A stretch of DNA of 64,000 nt from Burkholderiaceae bacterium 16 (GCA_000955785.1 JYOD01000066.1:300-64299), one strand, 5' to 3'. Shown: positions 26,818 through 36,166, counted from the stretch's first letter. Made by a program: numbers and translations. The notes: generated from the letters alone by a model not told the origin.

Positions 26818-28701
26818 ATGCAAACCGCACCCTGGCGCCATCCGAAATCGATCGCCACCGTATCGCTGTCCGGCACCTTGCCGGAAAAACTGGAAGCTGC
26901 CGCCGCGGCCGGTTTCGACGGCGTCGAAATCTTCGAGAACGACCTGTTGAATTTCGATGGCTCCCCTGCCGATGTGCGCCGCATCGCGGCCGACCTCGGC
27001 CTGGACATCCCGCTGTACCAGCCCTTCCGCGATTTCGAGGCGATGCCCGACGAATTCCGCGCCCGCAACATGGCGCGCGCCGAACGCAAGTTCGACGTGA
27101 TGGAGGAGCTGGGCGCGCGCATGGTGCTGGTCTGCAGCAATGTGCAGGGCATCGCCATCGACGATCCCGCGCGTGCCGCCGCCGACCTGCGCGCCATGGC
27201 CGAGGCCGCGGCGAAGCGCGGGCTCCTGGTGGGCTTCGAGGCGCTGGCCTGGGCCCGCCACACCAGGCTGTGGCGGCAGGCGTGGAACATCGTGCGGCAG
27301 GCCGACCACCCCGCGCTGGGCCTGATCCTGGACAGCTTCCACACGCTCTCGCTGGGCGACACGCTGGAAGGCATCGACGAGGTGCCGGCGGAGAAGCTGT
27401 TCTTCGTGCAACTGGCCGATGCGCCCCGCATGAGCATGGACGTGCTGTCGTGGAGCCGGCACTATCGCAACTTTCCCGGCCAGGGCGATCTCGCCGTGAC
27501 CGAGTTTGCGCGCGCGACCATCGGCGCGGGTTATCGCGGACCGCTGTCGCTGGAGATCTTCAACGACGAATTCCGCGCGGCGCCCGCGCGCCTGACCGCG
27601 CAGGATGGGCTGCGCTCTCTGATCTGGCTCGAATCCGAATCCGGGGGCCCCGCCCTGCCAGCCGCGCCGCATTTCGGCGGCGTCGACTTCCTGGAGTTCG
27701 CGGTGGATTACGTAGCCGGACGGGAACTGGGCGCGCGGCTGCGTTCGCTGGGCTTCAGCCACGCCGGCCGCCACCGCTCCAAGACCGTGGACCTGTACCG
27801 CCAGGGCGGCGTCAATATCATCCTCAACGCCGAGCAGGACAGCGCCGCCGCGGAGCACTTCCAGCTTCACGGGCCTTCCGTCTGCGCGCTCGGGCTGAAG
27901 GTGGACGACGCCCAGCGCGCCGTCTCGCGTGCACGTGCCTTGCTGTGCAAGGAATGGCACGAGCGCATCGGCCCGGACGAGCGCAGCATTCCCGCGGTGC
28001 GCGCGCCGGACGGCATGCTGTTCTACCTGATCGACGAGAAGGACTCGGACCGCAGCATCTACGAGAGCGACTTCGTGCTGGAACCCGGCTGCGCCGACGA
28101 CACGGGCGCGGGCCTCACGGCCATCGACCATATCGCCCAGGCCCTGCCGCCGCACCGGCTCGACAGCTTCGTATTGTTCTACAAGACGGTGTTCGGCCTG
28201 CAGGCCGAGGCCCTGCACGAGATCGCCGATCCGTACGGCCTGGTGAAAAGCCGCGCCATGGTCAGCCCGGAGCAGAACATCCGGATTCCGCTCAACGTCT
28301 CGGAAAGCAGCCGCACGGCCACCGGCAGGTTCATCACCGCCTATGCCGGCTCGGGCATCCACCACATTGCCTTCCGTACGCCCGGCCTGAGCGCCACGCT
28401 GGAGCGGATCGTTCCCGCCGAGGCCGCCATGCTCCATGTGCCCGACAACTACTACGACGATGTCGGCGCGCGGCTCGGGCTGGACGACGCGCTGCTGGAA
28501 CGCCTGCGCCGGCAGCAACTGCTCTACGACAAGGATGCCGGCGGCGAATTCCTGCACGCCTACACCGAGCCCTTCCACGACCGCTTTTTCTTCGAGCTGG
28601 TGCAGCGCGACGGCTACCTCGGCTTCGGCGCGGCCAACGCCGCGCTGCGCATGGCGGCGCACGCCCTGGCCAGCCGCAACCACAAGGCCCGGCCCGCCTG
28701 A
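26818..28701 (+). CDS. quiC: 3-dehydroshikimate dehydratase fused to an HPPD-like domain
   Basis: This converts 3-dehydroshikimate to protocatechuate. Residues 1 to about 285 form a TIM-barrel of the sugar-phosphate-isomerase type. It has the four expected metal ligands: Glu141 (VGFEALAW), Asp172 (LILDSFH), Gln198 (FFVQLADAP) and Glu246 (LSLEIFND). Residues from about 290 to 627 are two vicinal-oxygen-chelate domains like 4-hydroxyphenylpyruvate dioxygenase. These keep the metal ligands in AIDHIAQ, GIHHIAF and FFFELVQRDGY. This architecture is known for QuiC/QsuB-like enzymes, in which the second domain's role is unclear. The ATG at 26818 is the first codon of the conserved N-terminus. The BKACE gene follows 33 bases later. 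Confidence 0.92.
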   Translation: MQTAPWRHPKSIATVSLSGTLPEKLEAAAAAGFDGVEIFENDLLNFDGSPADVRRIAADLGLDIPLYQPFRDFEAMPDEFRARNMARAERKFDVMEELGARMVLVCSNVQGIAIDDPARAAADLRAMAEAAAKRGLLVGFEALAWARHTRLWRQAWNIVRQADHPALGLILDSFHTLSLGDTLEGIDEVPAEKLFFVQLADAPRMSMDVLSWSRHYRNFPGQGDLAVTEFARATIGAGYRGPLSLEIFNDEFRAAPARLTAQDGLRSLIWLESESGGPALPAAPHFGGVDFLEFAVDYVAGRELGARLRSLGFSHAGRHRSKTVDLYRQGGVNIILNAEQDSAAAEHFQLHGPSVCALGLKVDDAQRAVSRARALLCKEWHERIGPDERSIPAVRAPDGMLFYLIDEKDSDRSIYESDFVLEPGCADDTGAGLTAIDHIAQALPPHRLDSFVLFYKTVFGLQAEALHEIADPYGLVKSRAMVSPEQNIRIPLNVSESSRTATGRFITAYAGSGIHHIAFRTPGLSATLERIVPAEAAMLHVPDNYYDDVGARLGLDDALLERLRRQQLLYDKDAGGEFLHAYTEPFHDRFFFELVQRDGYLGFGAANAALRMAAHALASRNHKARPA

Positions 28702-28734
28702 GGCGGGCACCGCAATCGTTCCCTGGAGTTTCAA

Positions 28735-29556
28735 ATGCAAGATCCCTGCATCATCTCGGTGGCCATCACCGGCTCGGTCCCCCGCAAGAAAGACAATCCC
28801 GCCATCCCCATCTCCGTTGCCGAACAGATCGAGAGCACACACGAGAGCTTCGAGGCTGGCGCGACGCTGGTCCACCTGCACGTGCGCGACGAAGCCGGGA
28901 ACTCCAGTTCGGACCCCACGCGTTTCGCGCAATTGCAGGACGGCATCCGCAAGCACTGCCCCGGCATGATCGTGCAGTTCTCCACCGGCGGGCGCGGACG
29001 CGCCATGGAGCAGCGCGGCGCCATGCTCGACCTGCGCCCCGACATGGCCTCGCTGGCCACCGGCTCGGTCAACTTCCCCACCACGGTCTACGAGAACCCG
29101 CCCGACTTCGTGCGCGCGCTGGCCAAGGCCATGCGCGATTACCACATCAAGCCCGAGATCGAGATTTTCGACCTGGCGATGCTCTACAACACGTTGGACC
29201 TGGTCAGGGAAGGGTTGATGCTGCCCCCCGTGCATGTGCAGTTCGTGTTCGGTATCAAGAACGCGCTGCCGGCGCGCAAGGAGATCCTGGAATTCCAGGT
29301 GGAGCAACTGAAGAAGGTGCTGCCCGGCGCGACCTGGACCGCGGCGGGCATCGGCCGCCACCAGCTGGAAGTCAACCACTGGACGCTGCAGCTCGGCGGC
29401 CACTGCCGCACCGGCCTGGAGGACAACGTGCGCTGGGACAAGGACACGCTGGCCGCCAGCAATGCGCAACTGGTCGGCCGGGTGGCACAGCTGTGCACGG
29501 AGCACGGCCGCGCCGTGGCCACGCCCGCGCAGGCGCGGCAGCTGCTCGGTCTGTGA
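28735..29556 (+). CDS. BKACE-family beta-keto acid cleavage enzyme
   Basis: A 273-residue member of the beta-keto acid cleavage family (formerly DUF849), whose members condense a beta-keto acid with acetyl-CoA to give a CoA ester and acetoacetate. The zinc-binding motif HLHVRD (about residues 48-53) and the STGG segment (FSTGGRGR) are present, as is the C-terminal GLEDNVRW typical of the family. It lies 33 bases after quiC on the same strand. A beta-keto acid from the protocatechuate branch, such as beta-ketoadipate, would be a logical substrate. The specificity residues cannot be read with certainty. Confidence 0.85.
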   Translation: MQDPCIISVAITGSVPRKKDNPAIPISVAEQIESTHESFEAGATLVHLHVRDEAGNSSSDPTRFAQLQDGIRKHCPGMIVQFSTGGRGRAMEQRGAMLDLRPDMASLATGSVNFPTTVYENPPDFVRALAKAMRDYHIKPEIEIFDLAMLYNTLDLVREGLMLPPVHVQFVFGIKNALPARKEILEFQVEQLKKVLPGATWTAAGIGRHQLEVNHWTLQLGGHCRTGLEDNVRWDKDTLAASNAQLVGRVAQLCTEHGRAVATPAQARQLLGL

Positions 29557-29673
29557 AGCCCCTTGTACCGAAGCCGCCGAACCATCGGAACACCGTGCCG
29601 TTTTGAGCGGCGCCCATCTCGTGCTAACGTAGAGAAGACCGAATCCGGAGCCTGCGGCTGGCTCCCCCCACAC

Positions 29674-30228
29674 TTGGACTTCGAAAACCTCTTCTTCATC
29701 GGCTTCATGGGCGCCGGTAAGACCACCATTGGCCGGACGGTGGCGCGCCGGCTGGGGCTGCCTTTTTTCGATACGGATCACGAAATCGAGGCGCGTTGCG
29801 GCGTGCGCATTCCCACCATCTTCGAGCTGGAAGGCGAGGAAGGCTTCCGCCAGCGCGAAACCCGCACGCTCGACGAGCTGACCCAGCGTAAAGGCATCGT
29901 GCTGGCCACCGGCGGCGGCGCCGTGCTGCGCCCGGAAAACCGCGAGATGCTGCGCTCGCGCGGCTACGTCATCTACCTGAGCGCTTCACCCGCCGAGCTG
30001 TGGCAGCGCACCCGGCGCGGCCGCAACCGCCCGCTGCTGCAAGGCCCCAACCCGCGCGCCACGCTGGAAGCCCTTTATCAGGTACGCGATCCGCTCTATC
30101 GCGAGGCGGCGCACCTGGTGATGCCCCCGCACGGCGACAGCGTGGCGAATGCCGCCGGACGCGTGCTCGAGCGGCTGGGATTGAGCGACCGGCCACTGCG
30201 GCCTCAAGAGGAACCCAAGCCAGGCTGA
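29674..30228 (+). CDS. Shikimate kinase-like protein
   Basis: A shikimate kinase-family P-loop protein with Walker A (GFMGAGKTTIGR), the substrate-binding FFDTDHEIE, and the GGG loop (LATGGGAVLRPENR). Lid and adenine-binding segments follow (RGRNRPLLQ). The annotated TTG at 29674 makes about 184 residues and places the P-loop about ten residues in, as in AroK. The frame is open to a TTG at 29563, but those codons look non-coding. The ribosome site is poor in either case, so the start is uncertain. Its place after quiC and BKACE is odd, because a kinase would divert shikimate toward chorismate and away from degradation. It may be a second copy of aroK. Confidence 0.75.
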   Translation: MDFENLFFIGFMGAGKTTIGRTVARRLGLPFFDTDHEIEARCGVRIPTIFELEGEEGFRQRETRTLDELTQRKGIVLATGGGAVLRPENREMLRSRGYVIYLSASPAELWQRTRRGRNRPLLQGPNPRATLEALYQVRDPLYREAAHLVMPPHGDSVANAAGRVLERLGLSDRPLRPQEEPKPG

Positions 30229-30308
30229 ACGGCCCCGGTTGCCTGTAGCGTTGCCTGAAGTGTGATGCGCGTGCCGTAAGCCGCACTATCGGCCCGGCCA
30301 TGCGCAAC

Positions 30309-31196
30309 TCAGTGCTGCATGCCCCAGCGGCGCACGGTCACGCGTTCCAGCGTCTTGAACTCCAGGTTCTCCACCAGCAGGCCGATCAGGATCACCATGG
30401 CCAGGCCGGCGAACACGCGGTCGGTGTACAGCTCGTTGCGGTTCTGGAAGATGTACCAGCCCAGCCCGCCCTTGCCCGACGACGCGCCAAACACCAGCTC
30501 GGCCGCGATCAGCGTGCGCCAGGCGAAGGCCCAGCCGATCTTCAGACCGGACAGGATGGCGGGCAGCGCGGCCGGCACCAGGATCAGCAGCACATAGCGC
30601 AAGCCGCGCAGCCCGTAGTTGCGCCCGGCCATGCGCAGTGTGTCGGGTACCCCGCGAAAGCCCGCATAGGTGTTCAGCGCCAGCGGCCACAGCACCGAAT
30701 GCACCAGCACGAACACCAGGCTCTTGCCGCCCAGCCCGAACCACAGCAGCGCCAGCGGCAGCAGCGCGATGGCCGGCAGCGGGTTGAACATGGAGGTGAG
30801 CGTGTCCAGCACATCGCGCCCCAGTTCGGTCGAGACCGCCAGCGTGGTCAGCACGAAGACCAGCACGATGCCGCCGGCGTAGCCTTGCAGCAGCACCGAT
30901 ATGGAGATGCCCGCCTTGGTCAGCAGCTCGCCATTGCCGATGCCTTCGGCAATGGCGCGCGCGGTGGCGAGAAAGCCCGGCAACAGCAGGTCGTTGTCCT
31001 GCACGCGCGCGATGATTTCCCACAGGCAGGCCAGCACCACCAGGATCAGCGCCTTGCGCAGCCAGCCTTGCTGCCACAGGCGTTGCGGCCAGGGCAAGGC
31101 GCGCGCCACCGGCAAGGCGGTGAAGGGCTCGAGCTTGCGCTCGTATTCGGCGCGGACCACCGTGGTGGCGGAAAAAGATGACGTGCTTGTGCTCAT
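30309..31196 (-). CDS. ABC transporter permease, sulfonate/nitrate/taurine type
   Basis: The inner-membrane channel of an importer in the SsuC/TauC group. At 295 residues it has about six membrane segments and the EAA loop for contacting the ATPase (GVPDTLRMAGRNYGLRGL). It is the last gene of a leftward operon with a TauD-like dioxygenase, a binding protein and an ATPase, so it probably imports a sulfonate or a sulfate ester. The N-terminal cytoplasmic stretch of about 50 residues is slightly long for the family. Confidence 0.9.
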   Translation of the reverse strand: MSTSTSSFSATTVVRAEYERKLEPFTALPVARALPWPQRLWQQGWLRKALILVVLACLWEIIARVQDNDLLLPGFLATARAIAEGIGNGELLTKAGISISVLLQGYAGGIVLVFVLTTLAVSTELGRDVLDTLTSMFNPLPAIALLPLALLWFGLGGKSLVFVLVHSVLWPLALNTYAGFRGVPDTLRMAGRNYGLRGLRYVLLILVPAALPAILSGLKIGWAFAWRTLIAAELVFGASSGKGGLGWYIFQNRNELYTDRVFAGLAMVILIGLLVENLEFKTLERVTVRRWGMQH

Positions 31197-31215
31197 GGTC
31201 GATCCTGGCAGGGGC

Positions 31216-32067
31216 TCAGCGTGCCTGCGCGGAGCGTGCCGGCGACGGCGCGGCGTGCGGCGGCTCGTCGAACAGCAGATGATGGATGCGTTGCGCGGTA
31301 GCCTGGAACTCCGCCCCGCCCTGGCTGGCCAGGTCGTACTGGTGGCTGTTGAGTTCGGCGCGCACGCGCCCCGGATGTGGAGACAGCAGCAGGATGCGGC
31401 TGCCGACCACCAGCGCTTCCTCGATCGAATGCGTGACGAAGAGCAGCGTGAAGGCGGCGTCGTTCCACAGCGCCAGCAATTCCTCCTGCATGCGCCGCCG
31501 CGTCAACGCGTCGAGCGCGGCAAAGGGCTCGTCCATCAGCAGCACCTTGGGCCGCATCGCCAGCGCGCGGGCAATCGCCACGCGCTGTTTCATGCCGCCG
31601 GACAAGGTGTGCGGATAGGCGTCGGCGAAGTTCGCCAGCCCGACCTTGTCGAGAAAATGCAGCGCGCATGCCGAGGCCTCGCGCCGTGACATGCCGCGTG
31701 AGCGCACCAGCGGGAACATCACGTTCTGCCGCACCGTCTTCCAGGGCGGTAACTGGTCGAACTCCTGGAACACCACGATGCGGTCGGGACCGGGCGCGCT
31801 GACGGGCACGCCCTCCAGCCGGATCTCGCCCTCGCACGGCGGCACGAAGCCCGCCACCGCCTTGAGCAGGGTCGACTTGCCGCAGCCCGAAGGGCCTAGC
31901 AGCACAAAGCGATCGGCGGCATGGACATCAAAGCTGACCTGGTGGGTGGCCCGCACCACGCGCTCGCGGGTGCGGTACTCCAGCGAAACGCCGTCGACCT
32001 GCAACAGCGGCGCGGCCGCGGCGGGGTGCGCGGAAACCACGCGTAGCGGGGAAGGCTGCGCGGCCAT
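31216..32067 (-). CDS. ABC transporter ATP-binding protein, SsuB/TauB type
   Basis: The ATPase that powers the adjacent permease. The 283-residue sequence has Walker A (LLGPSGCGKSTLLKA), the Q-loop (VVFQEFDQLPPWKTV), signature LSGGMKQRV, Walker B (VLLMDEPFAALDALTR) and the switch His in FVTHSIEEAL. The start follows the stop of the binding protein by a single base, so the two are coupled. An extra N-terminal stretch of about 25 residues precedes the ABC domain. Confidence 0.92.
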   Translation of the reverse strand: MAAQPSPLRVVSAHPAAAAPLLQVDGVSLEYRTRERVVRATHQVSFDVHAADRFVLLGPSGCGKSTLLKAVAGFVPPCEGEIRLEGVPVSAPGPDRIVVFQEFDQLPPWKTVRQNVMFPLVRSRGMSRREASACALHFLDKVGLANFADAYPHTLSGGMKQRVAIARALAMRPKVLLMDEPFAALDALTRRRMQEELLALWNDAAFTLLFVTHSIEEALVVGSRILLLSPHPGRVRAELNSHQYDLASQGGAEFQATAQRIHHLLFDEPPHAAPSPARSAQAR

Positions 32068-32068
32068 G

Positions 32069-33103
32069 TCAGCTACCCTGGGCAGTGGCCGGGTCCTGGA
32101 AGAAATAGTCCTGCCAGGATTTCGGCTGGTTGCGGATGGCGCCCACCCGGTGCATGAACTCGGCCAGCGCGAACGTGTTCTGCGGCGTGACCTTGAACTG
32201 CACCTGCGGGTTCTTCAGGATCTTGACCAGCAGCGCGCGGTCGATCCTGGCTTTGTTCACGCGGATATACAGGTCGGCCGCCGCTTCCGGGTTCGCGGTG
32301 GCGAACCGGGCCGCGTCCGCCAGCGCATCGACAAAGGCGCGGTAGGTCTTGGGATTGTCATTGTGGAATTTCTCGGTGGCGTACAGCACCGTGGCCGAAC
32401 TGGGGCCGCCCAGCACGTCATACGAGTTCAGCACAATGCGCGCATTGGGGTTGCCGGCCAGTTCCTGCTCCTGGAACGGCGGGTTGCCGAAGTGGCCGCT
32501 GATCTCGGTGCCGCCGGCGATGATGGCCGCGGCCGCATCCGGATGCGGCACCGCCACGGTCCACTTGTCCAGGCGGTTGAATTCCTTGTCGCCCCACTGC
32601 CTGGCGGCGGCAAGCTGCAGCACGCGCGACTGCACCGATACCGACACCGCGGGCAGCGCGATGCGGTCCTTGTCGGTGAAATCGGCAATGGTCTTGACCT
32701 TGGGATTATTGCTGACCAGGTAGTACGGGAAATTGCCCAGCGACGCCACGCCCTTCACATTCTGCTTGCCGTGCGTGCGATCCCACATCGTCAGCAAGGG
32801 CCCCACGCCGGCGCCGGCGATATCGATCGCGCCGGACAGCAGCGCATCGTTGACGGCCGCGCCGCCGGACAACTGCGTCCATTCCACCTTGACGTCGACG
32901 CCCTGCTGCCTGCCATGCTTCTCGATCAGTTGCTGGTCGCGCGCCACGTTGAGCAGCAGGTAGACCACGCCGAACTGCTCGGCGATGCGGATCTTCCCTT
33001 CCGCACGGGCCACGCCGGACATCGCCATGCCGGCAGCCAGCGCGAGCGCGACGGCGCCACGCGGCCAGCGGGCGGAGAAGAGACGGGAACGAAGCAGGGA
33101 CAT
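32069..33103 (-). CDS. ABC transporter substrate-binding protein, TauA/SsuA-like
   Basis: The periplasmic receptor of this importer. Its 344 residues begin with a signal peptide (about residues 1-34, ending GVARAEG). The NMT1/SsuA-type fold follows with VVYLLLNVARDQQLIEKHG and the ligand-pocket stretch LSGGAAVNDALLSGAIDIAG. The ligand is probably a sulfonate or alkyl sulfate, because the first gene of the operon encodes a TauD-type dioxygenase; nitrate or thiamine precursors are less likely. No lipobox is present. Confidence 0.88.
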   Translation of the reverse strand: MSLLRSRLFSARWPRGAVALALAAGMAMSGVARAEGKIRIAEQFGVVYLLLNVARDQQLIEKHGRQQGVDVKVEWTQLSGGAAVNDALLSGAIDIAGAGVGPLLTMWDRTHGKQNVKGVASLGNFPYYLVSNNPKVKTIADFTDKDRIALPAVSVSVQSRVLQLAAARQWGDKEFNRLDKWTVAVPHPDAAAAIIAGGTEISGHFGNPPFQEQELAGNPNARIVLNSYDVLGGPSSATVLYATEKFHNDNPKTYRAFVDALADAARFATANPEAAADLYIRVNKARIDRALLVKILKNPQVQFKVTPQNTFALAEFMHRVGAIRNQPKSWQDYFFQDPATAQGS

Positions 33104-33166
33104 GCGGAACTCCGGTGGATTCAGTGGATTCGGTATGGGACAGGATGATCCAGACGCGCGTGCCGG

Positions 33167-34093
33167 TCAGCCCGGCAGGTCGCCCTCGATCGTGGTGCGA
33201 TACATCACGCGGCGCAGCGATTCCGGGCAGCCTGCGGCCAGGTGCAGCAGCGAGCGGTTGTCCCAGAACACCAGGTCGTGCTCCTGCCATGCGTGGCGAT
33301 AGATATGTTCCGGCTTCACGCTGTGCGCGAACAGTTGCGCCAGCAGGTCACGGCTTTCATCCTCGGGCAGCCCGGCGATGCGCGTGGTGAAATGCTCGCT
33401 GACGAACAGCGCGCGGCGGCCGGTCTCCGGATGCGTGCGCACCACCGGCTGCAGCACCGGCGCCACCTGCGCGATCTGTTCGGGCGTCAGGTTGGGACGC
33501 CACGGGCTGCGCTGCTGCAACTCGGCGTACCTGGCCAGGTAGGTGTGCTCGGCATTGCGCCCTTCCACCGCGGTCTTCAGGTGCCCGGGCAGCGTCTCCC
33601 AGGCCAGGTGCATGTTGGCGAACAGCGTATCGCCGCCCTCGGCCGGAAGCTCCTGCGCATGCAGCAGCGAGCCCAGGCTGGGCTTTTCCTTGTACGAGAG
33701 ATCGGAATGCCAGAAATGCCCGGCGTCGCCCAGGCCGATCGGCTTGCCGTCCTTGAGCACATTCGAGACGATCAGTATCTCGGGATGACCGGCGAGCTGG
33801 AACTGATGCAGCACATGGATCTGCAACGGCCCGAAGCGGCGGCTGAAGGCGATCTGCTGTTCCGGCGTGATGCGCTGGTCGCGGAACACCACCACGTGAT
33901 AGTCGAGATGGGCACGATGGATGCGCGCGAAGTCTTCCGCGGACAGCGGCTCGGACAAGTCCAGGCCGATGATCTCCGCGCCGAGCGGCGCATCGAAGCG
34001 ACGGATCTCGAAAGCGGCGCTGCCGGAAGCAGCGGCTGAAACGGCGGGGGCGACAGCAAGCGTGAATGAGGCCGTGCGGGTTCCAATCGTCAT
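33167..34093 (-). CDS. TauD/TfdA-family alpha-ketoglutarate-dependent dioxygenase
   Basis: An iron(II)- and alpha-ketoglutarate-dependent dioxygenase that likely desulfonates taurine-like sulfonates or cleaves alkyl sulfate esters, releasing sulfite or sulfate. The facial triad can be placed: His and Asp in FWHSDLSYKE and the distal His in NRSLLHLAAG, with the co-substrate Arg in LRRVMYRTTIEGD. The 308-residue length is typical. It is the first gene of the leftward operon. A second, diverged copy is encoded at 40149, so the two systems probably handle different substrates. Confidence 0.9.
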   Translation of the reverse strand: MTIGTRTASFTLAVAPAVSAAASGSAAFEIRRFDAPLGAEIIGLDLSEPLSAEDFARIHRAHLDYHVVVFRDQRITPEQQIAFSRRFGPLQIHVLHQFQLAGHPEILIVSNVLKDGKPIGLGDAGHFWHSDLSYKEKPSLGSLLHAQELPAEGGDTLFANMHLAWETLPGHLKTAVEGRNAEHTYLARYAELQQRSPWRPNLTPEQIAQVAPVLQPVVRTHPETGRRALFVSEHFTTRIAGLPEDESRDLLAQLFAHSVKPEHIYRHAWQEHDLVFWDNRSLLHLAAGCPESLRRVMYRTTIEGDLPG

Positions 34094-34302
34094 GACAGGC
34101 TCTTAAGCGGGGGACCTAAAGCGGAAGACCTAAAGTGCGGATTCGATATCGGATCCAGGTGCGATGCCGTTTCCGGCAAAAGCCGGGCCCTGCACCGCTC
34201 GTTCTCAAGCTTTGCACTGTAGAGATCCGGGCCTGAAGCGGTCAACGAATGAAATCGCTGCCGCTTATCCGTTTAACGCATATCCATGTCTTTACATTGG
34301 GC

Positions 34303-34899
34303 TCAGGGTCGCGCCGCACAGGCGTTGCGGCACGGCACGTTGGCGGTGTCGGGCCGGCCGTCGGCAACGAAGCCATCGCGGTTCGGCATCCGCACCTGCG
34401 GCAGGGTCCGCGCATCGAGCACAGCCTGCGCGGGCACAATGCCGTTCAGATGCAGCAGGTAGGCCGTGACCGCATAAACCTCGTCCGCTTTCAGGCTCTG
34501 CGGCGCGTTGTAAGGCATTGCGCGATTGATGAAATCGAACACCGTGGTCGCATACGGCCAGAAGCTGCCGATGGTCTTGAGCGCCGGCTTGCCATTCGCG
34601 TGTGCGCTCTTCAGGCTCCCCTGCCCGCCCACCAGCGCATCGGCTGGTTTCCCTTCGCCCTTGATGCCGTGGCACGCGGCGCATAGGTTTTCGTAGACCT
34701 GTTTGCCGCGCGCCACGCTGCCACTGCCCGGCGGCAGGCCGGCGCCATCGGGCGTGACGTCGATATTCCATGCGGCGAGATCGCGCTCGCTGGCCAGCAG
34801 GCCCAGGCCATAGGTCTGCGCCTGTGCCCGCGGGCACACCGCGGCCATCGCCAGCAGGACAGCACCAAGGGATCTACGGAGAGTGTCAGGCGCGCGCAT
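34303..34899 (-). CDS. Cytochrome c subunit of the sulfite dehydrogenase
   Basis: A 198-residue periplasmic monohaem cytochrome c with a signal peptide (about residues 1-28, ending AQAQ) and one haem site, Cys73-Ala-Ala-Cys76-His77. A C-terminal MPYNAPQ supplies a likely Met axial ligand. The ATG at 34899 follows GGGAGGA and overlaps the end of the SoxC-like gene by 14 bases, so the two are translated together. It is shorter than dihaem SoxD (about 380 residues) and closer in layout to SorB-type cytochromes. It would accept electrons from sulfite oxidation and pass them to a terminal oxidase. Confidence 0.88.
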   Translation of the reverse strand: MRAPDTLRRSLGAVLLAMAAVCPRAQAQTYGLGLLASERDLAAWNIDVTPDGAGLPPGSGSVARGKQVYENLCAACHGIKGEGKPADALVGGQGSLKSAHANGKPALKTIGSFWPYATTVFDFINRAMPYNAPQSLKADEVYAVTAYLLHLNGIVPAQAVLDARTLPQVRMPNRDGFVADGRPDTANVPCRNACAARP

Positions 34900-36166
34900 T
34901 GGCAATCCTCCCGTCGGCGCCCACGCGCCATGCCTGGATGGCGTTGTAGTGATAAGTGGACTCGTAGCCGCGCGCGGCCACCAGTTGATCCGGCAAGGGC
35001 TGCACATTGCCGGCCTCGTCGATGGCGCGGCTTTGCAGCACCGCGGGGCCGCCATCCCAGCGCCACGACAGCCGGAAACGCGTGAGCGCACGGTCGAGCA
35101 CGGGAGCCTGCAGCTTTGCCTCGCGCCAGCCGCGGCCGCCGTCCACGGATACGTCCACGCGCCTGATGCGGCCATGGCCGGACCACGCGAGCCCGGCGAT
35201 TTCATGGAAGCCCCTGTCGCGCAGCACGTGATCCGGCGCGGGAAACGTGATCACCGATTTCACGTCCATCAGGAAGGTGAACTGGCGCGCGCTACCGTCG
35301 GGCAGCGAGTCGGTGTACTTGGCGGTTTCCTCGCGCGTCATGAACGGCTCGCGCCCGAGCTTGAGGCGGCGCAGCCACTTGATGCTCATATTGCCTTCAA
35401 AGCCCGGCAGGAACAGCCGCAGCGGATAGCCGTGCTCGGGCCGCAGCATCTCGCCGTTCTGCGCGTAGACGAGCAGCGCGTCCTCCAGCGCCTTGGCCAT
35501 CGGCACGCTGCGCGTCATCGCCGCGGAATCGGCGCCCTCCGCCAGCACCCAGGCCGCTTCCGGATGCACGCCCACCTCTTCCAGCACGACGGAGAGCGGC
35601 ACGCCGGTCCACTCGCAGCACGACAGCAAGCCGTGGCTGATCTGTACCGAAGTGGCGCTCGGCGCGCGCCATTCGCGCCCGGTATTGCCGGAGCATTCGA
35701 GAAAGTGAATGCGCGACACCGATGGCAGCCGCACCAGGTCGTCCATGGTGAAGATGCGCGGACGATCCACCAGCCCATGCACGGCCAGCCGGTGCAGGGC
35801 CGGATCGATCAGCGGGATGCCGGCGTGGTGGCGCTCGAATACCAGGCCCGTGGGCGTGATGATGCCGCGCAGGTCTTGCAGCGGCGTCATCGAGGAGTTG
35901 GCGCCGGGCATCGGCGCGGCGCCACGGTTGCGCCGGATCACGTTCTTCTCGAACTCGGCGGGCCGGCCGTAGGCGCGCCACAGCACCGGCTCGCCGGGCG
36001 CGCGCGTCCACGGCGGCACCGTCAGGGCTTCGGCACGCGCCGTGGCTGGCGCACCCGCGGCCAGGGCACCAGCGCCAAGCGCCACGCCGCCCAGTCCTGC
36101 ACCCTGGCGCAGGAAACGGCGCCGGCCGGATTGCGGCTGCGCGTTCTTCTCGTTCTTGTTCGTCAT
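34886..36166 (-). CDS. soxC: SoxC-like sulfite dehydrogenase, molybdenum cofactor subunit
   Basis: A periplasmic molybdenum oxidoreductase of the sulfite oxidase family. Its 426 residues start with a Tat signal (SGRRRFLRQG). They carry the molybdenum-binding Cys158 in HFLECSGNTG, the FEGNMSIKWLRR segment and the C-terminal dimerisation domain. It resembles SoxC sulfane/sulfite dehydrogenase subunits. It is paired with a monohaem cytochrome gene, without soxXYZAB nearby. In this neighbourhood the most sensible task is oxidation of sulfite released by the TauD-type dioxygenases. Its gene is divergent from the second ABC operon, with a 235-base gap. Confidence 0.88.
   Translation of the reverse strand: MTNKNEKNAQPQSGRRRFLRQGAGLGGVALGAGALAAGAPATARAEALTVPPWTRAPGEPVLWRAYGRPAEFEKNVIRRNRGAAPMPGANSSMTPLQDLRGIITPTGLVFERHHAGIPLIDPALHRLAVHGLVDRPRIFTMDDLVRLPSVSRIHFLECSGNTGREWRAPSATSVQISHGLLSCCEWTGVPLSVVLEEVGVHPEAAWVLAEGADSAAMTRSVPMAKALEDALLVYAQNGEMLRPEHGYPLRLFLPGFEGNMSIKWLRRLKLGREPFMTREETAKYTDSLPDGSARQFTFLMDVKSVITFPAPDHVLRDRGFHEIAGLAWSGHGRIRRVDVSVDGGRGWREAKLQAPVLDRALTRFRLSWRWDGGPAVLQSRAIDEAGNVQPLPDQLVAARGYESTYHYNAIQAWRVGADGRIANARA

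Noticed and set aside
26782..29781. A 999-codon open frame on the minus strand
   Set aside because: It is the antisense of quiC, BKACE and the start of the kinase gene; its composition is His/Arg/Gln-rich and it has no recognisable domains. High GC content produces such shadows.
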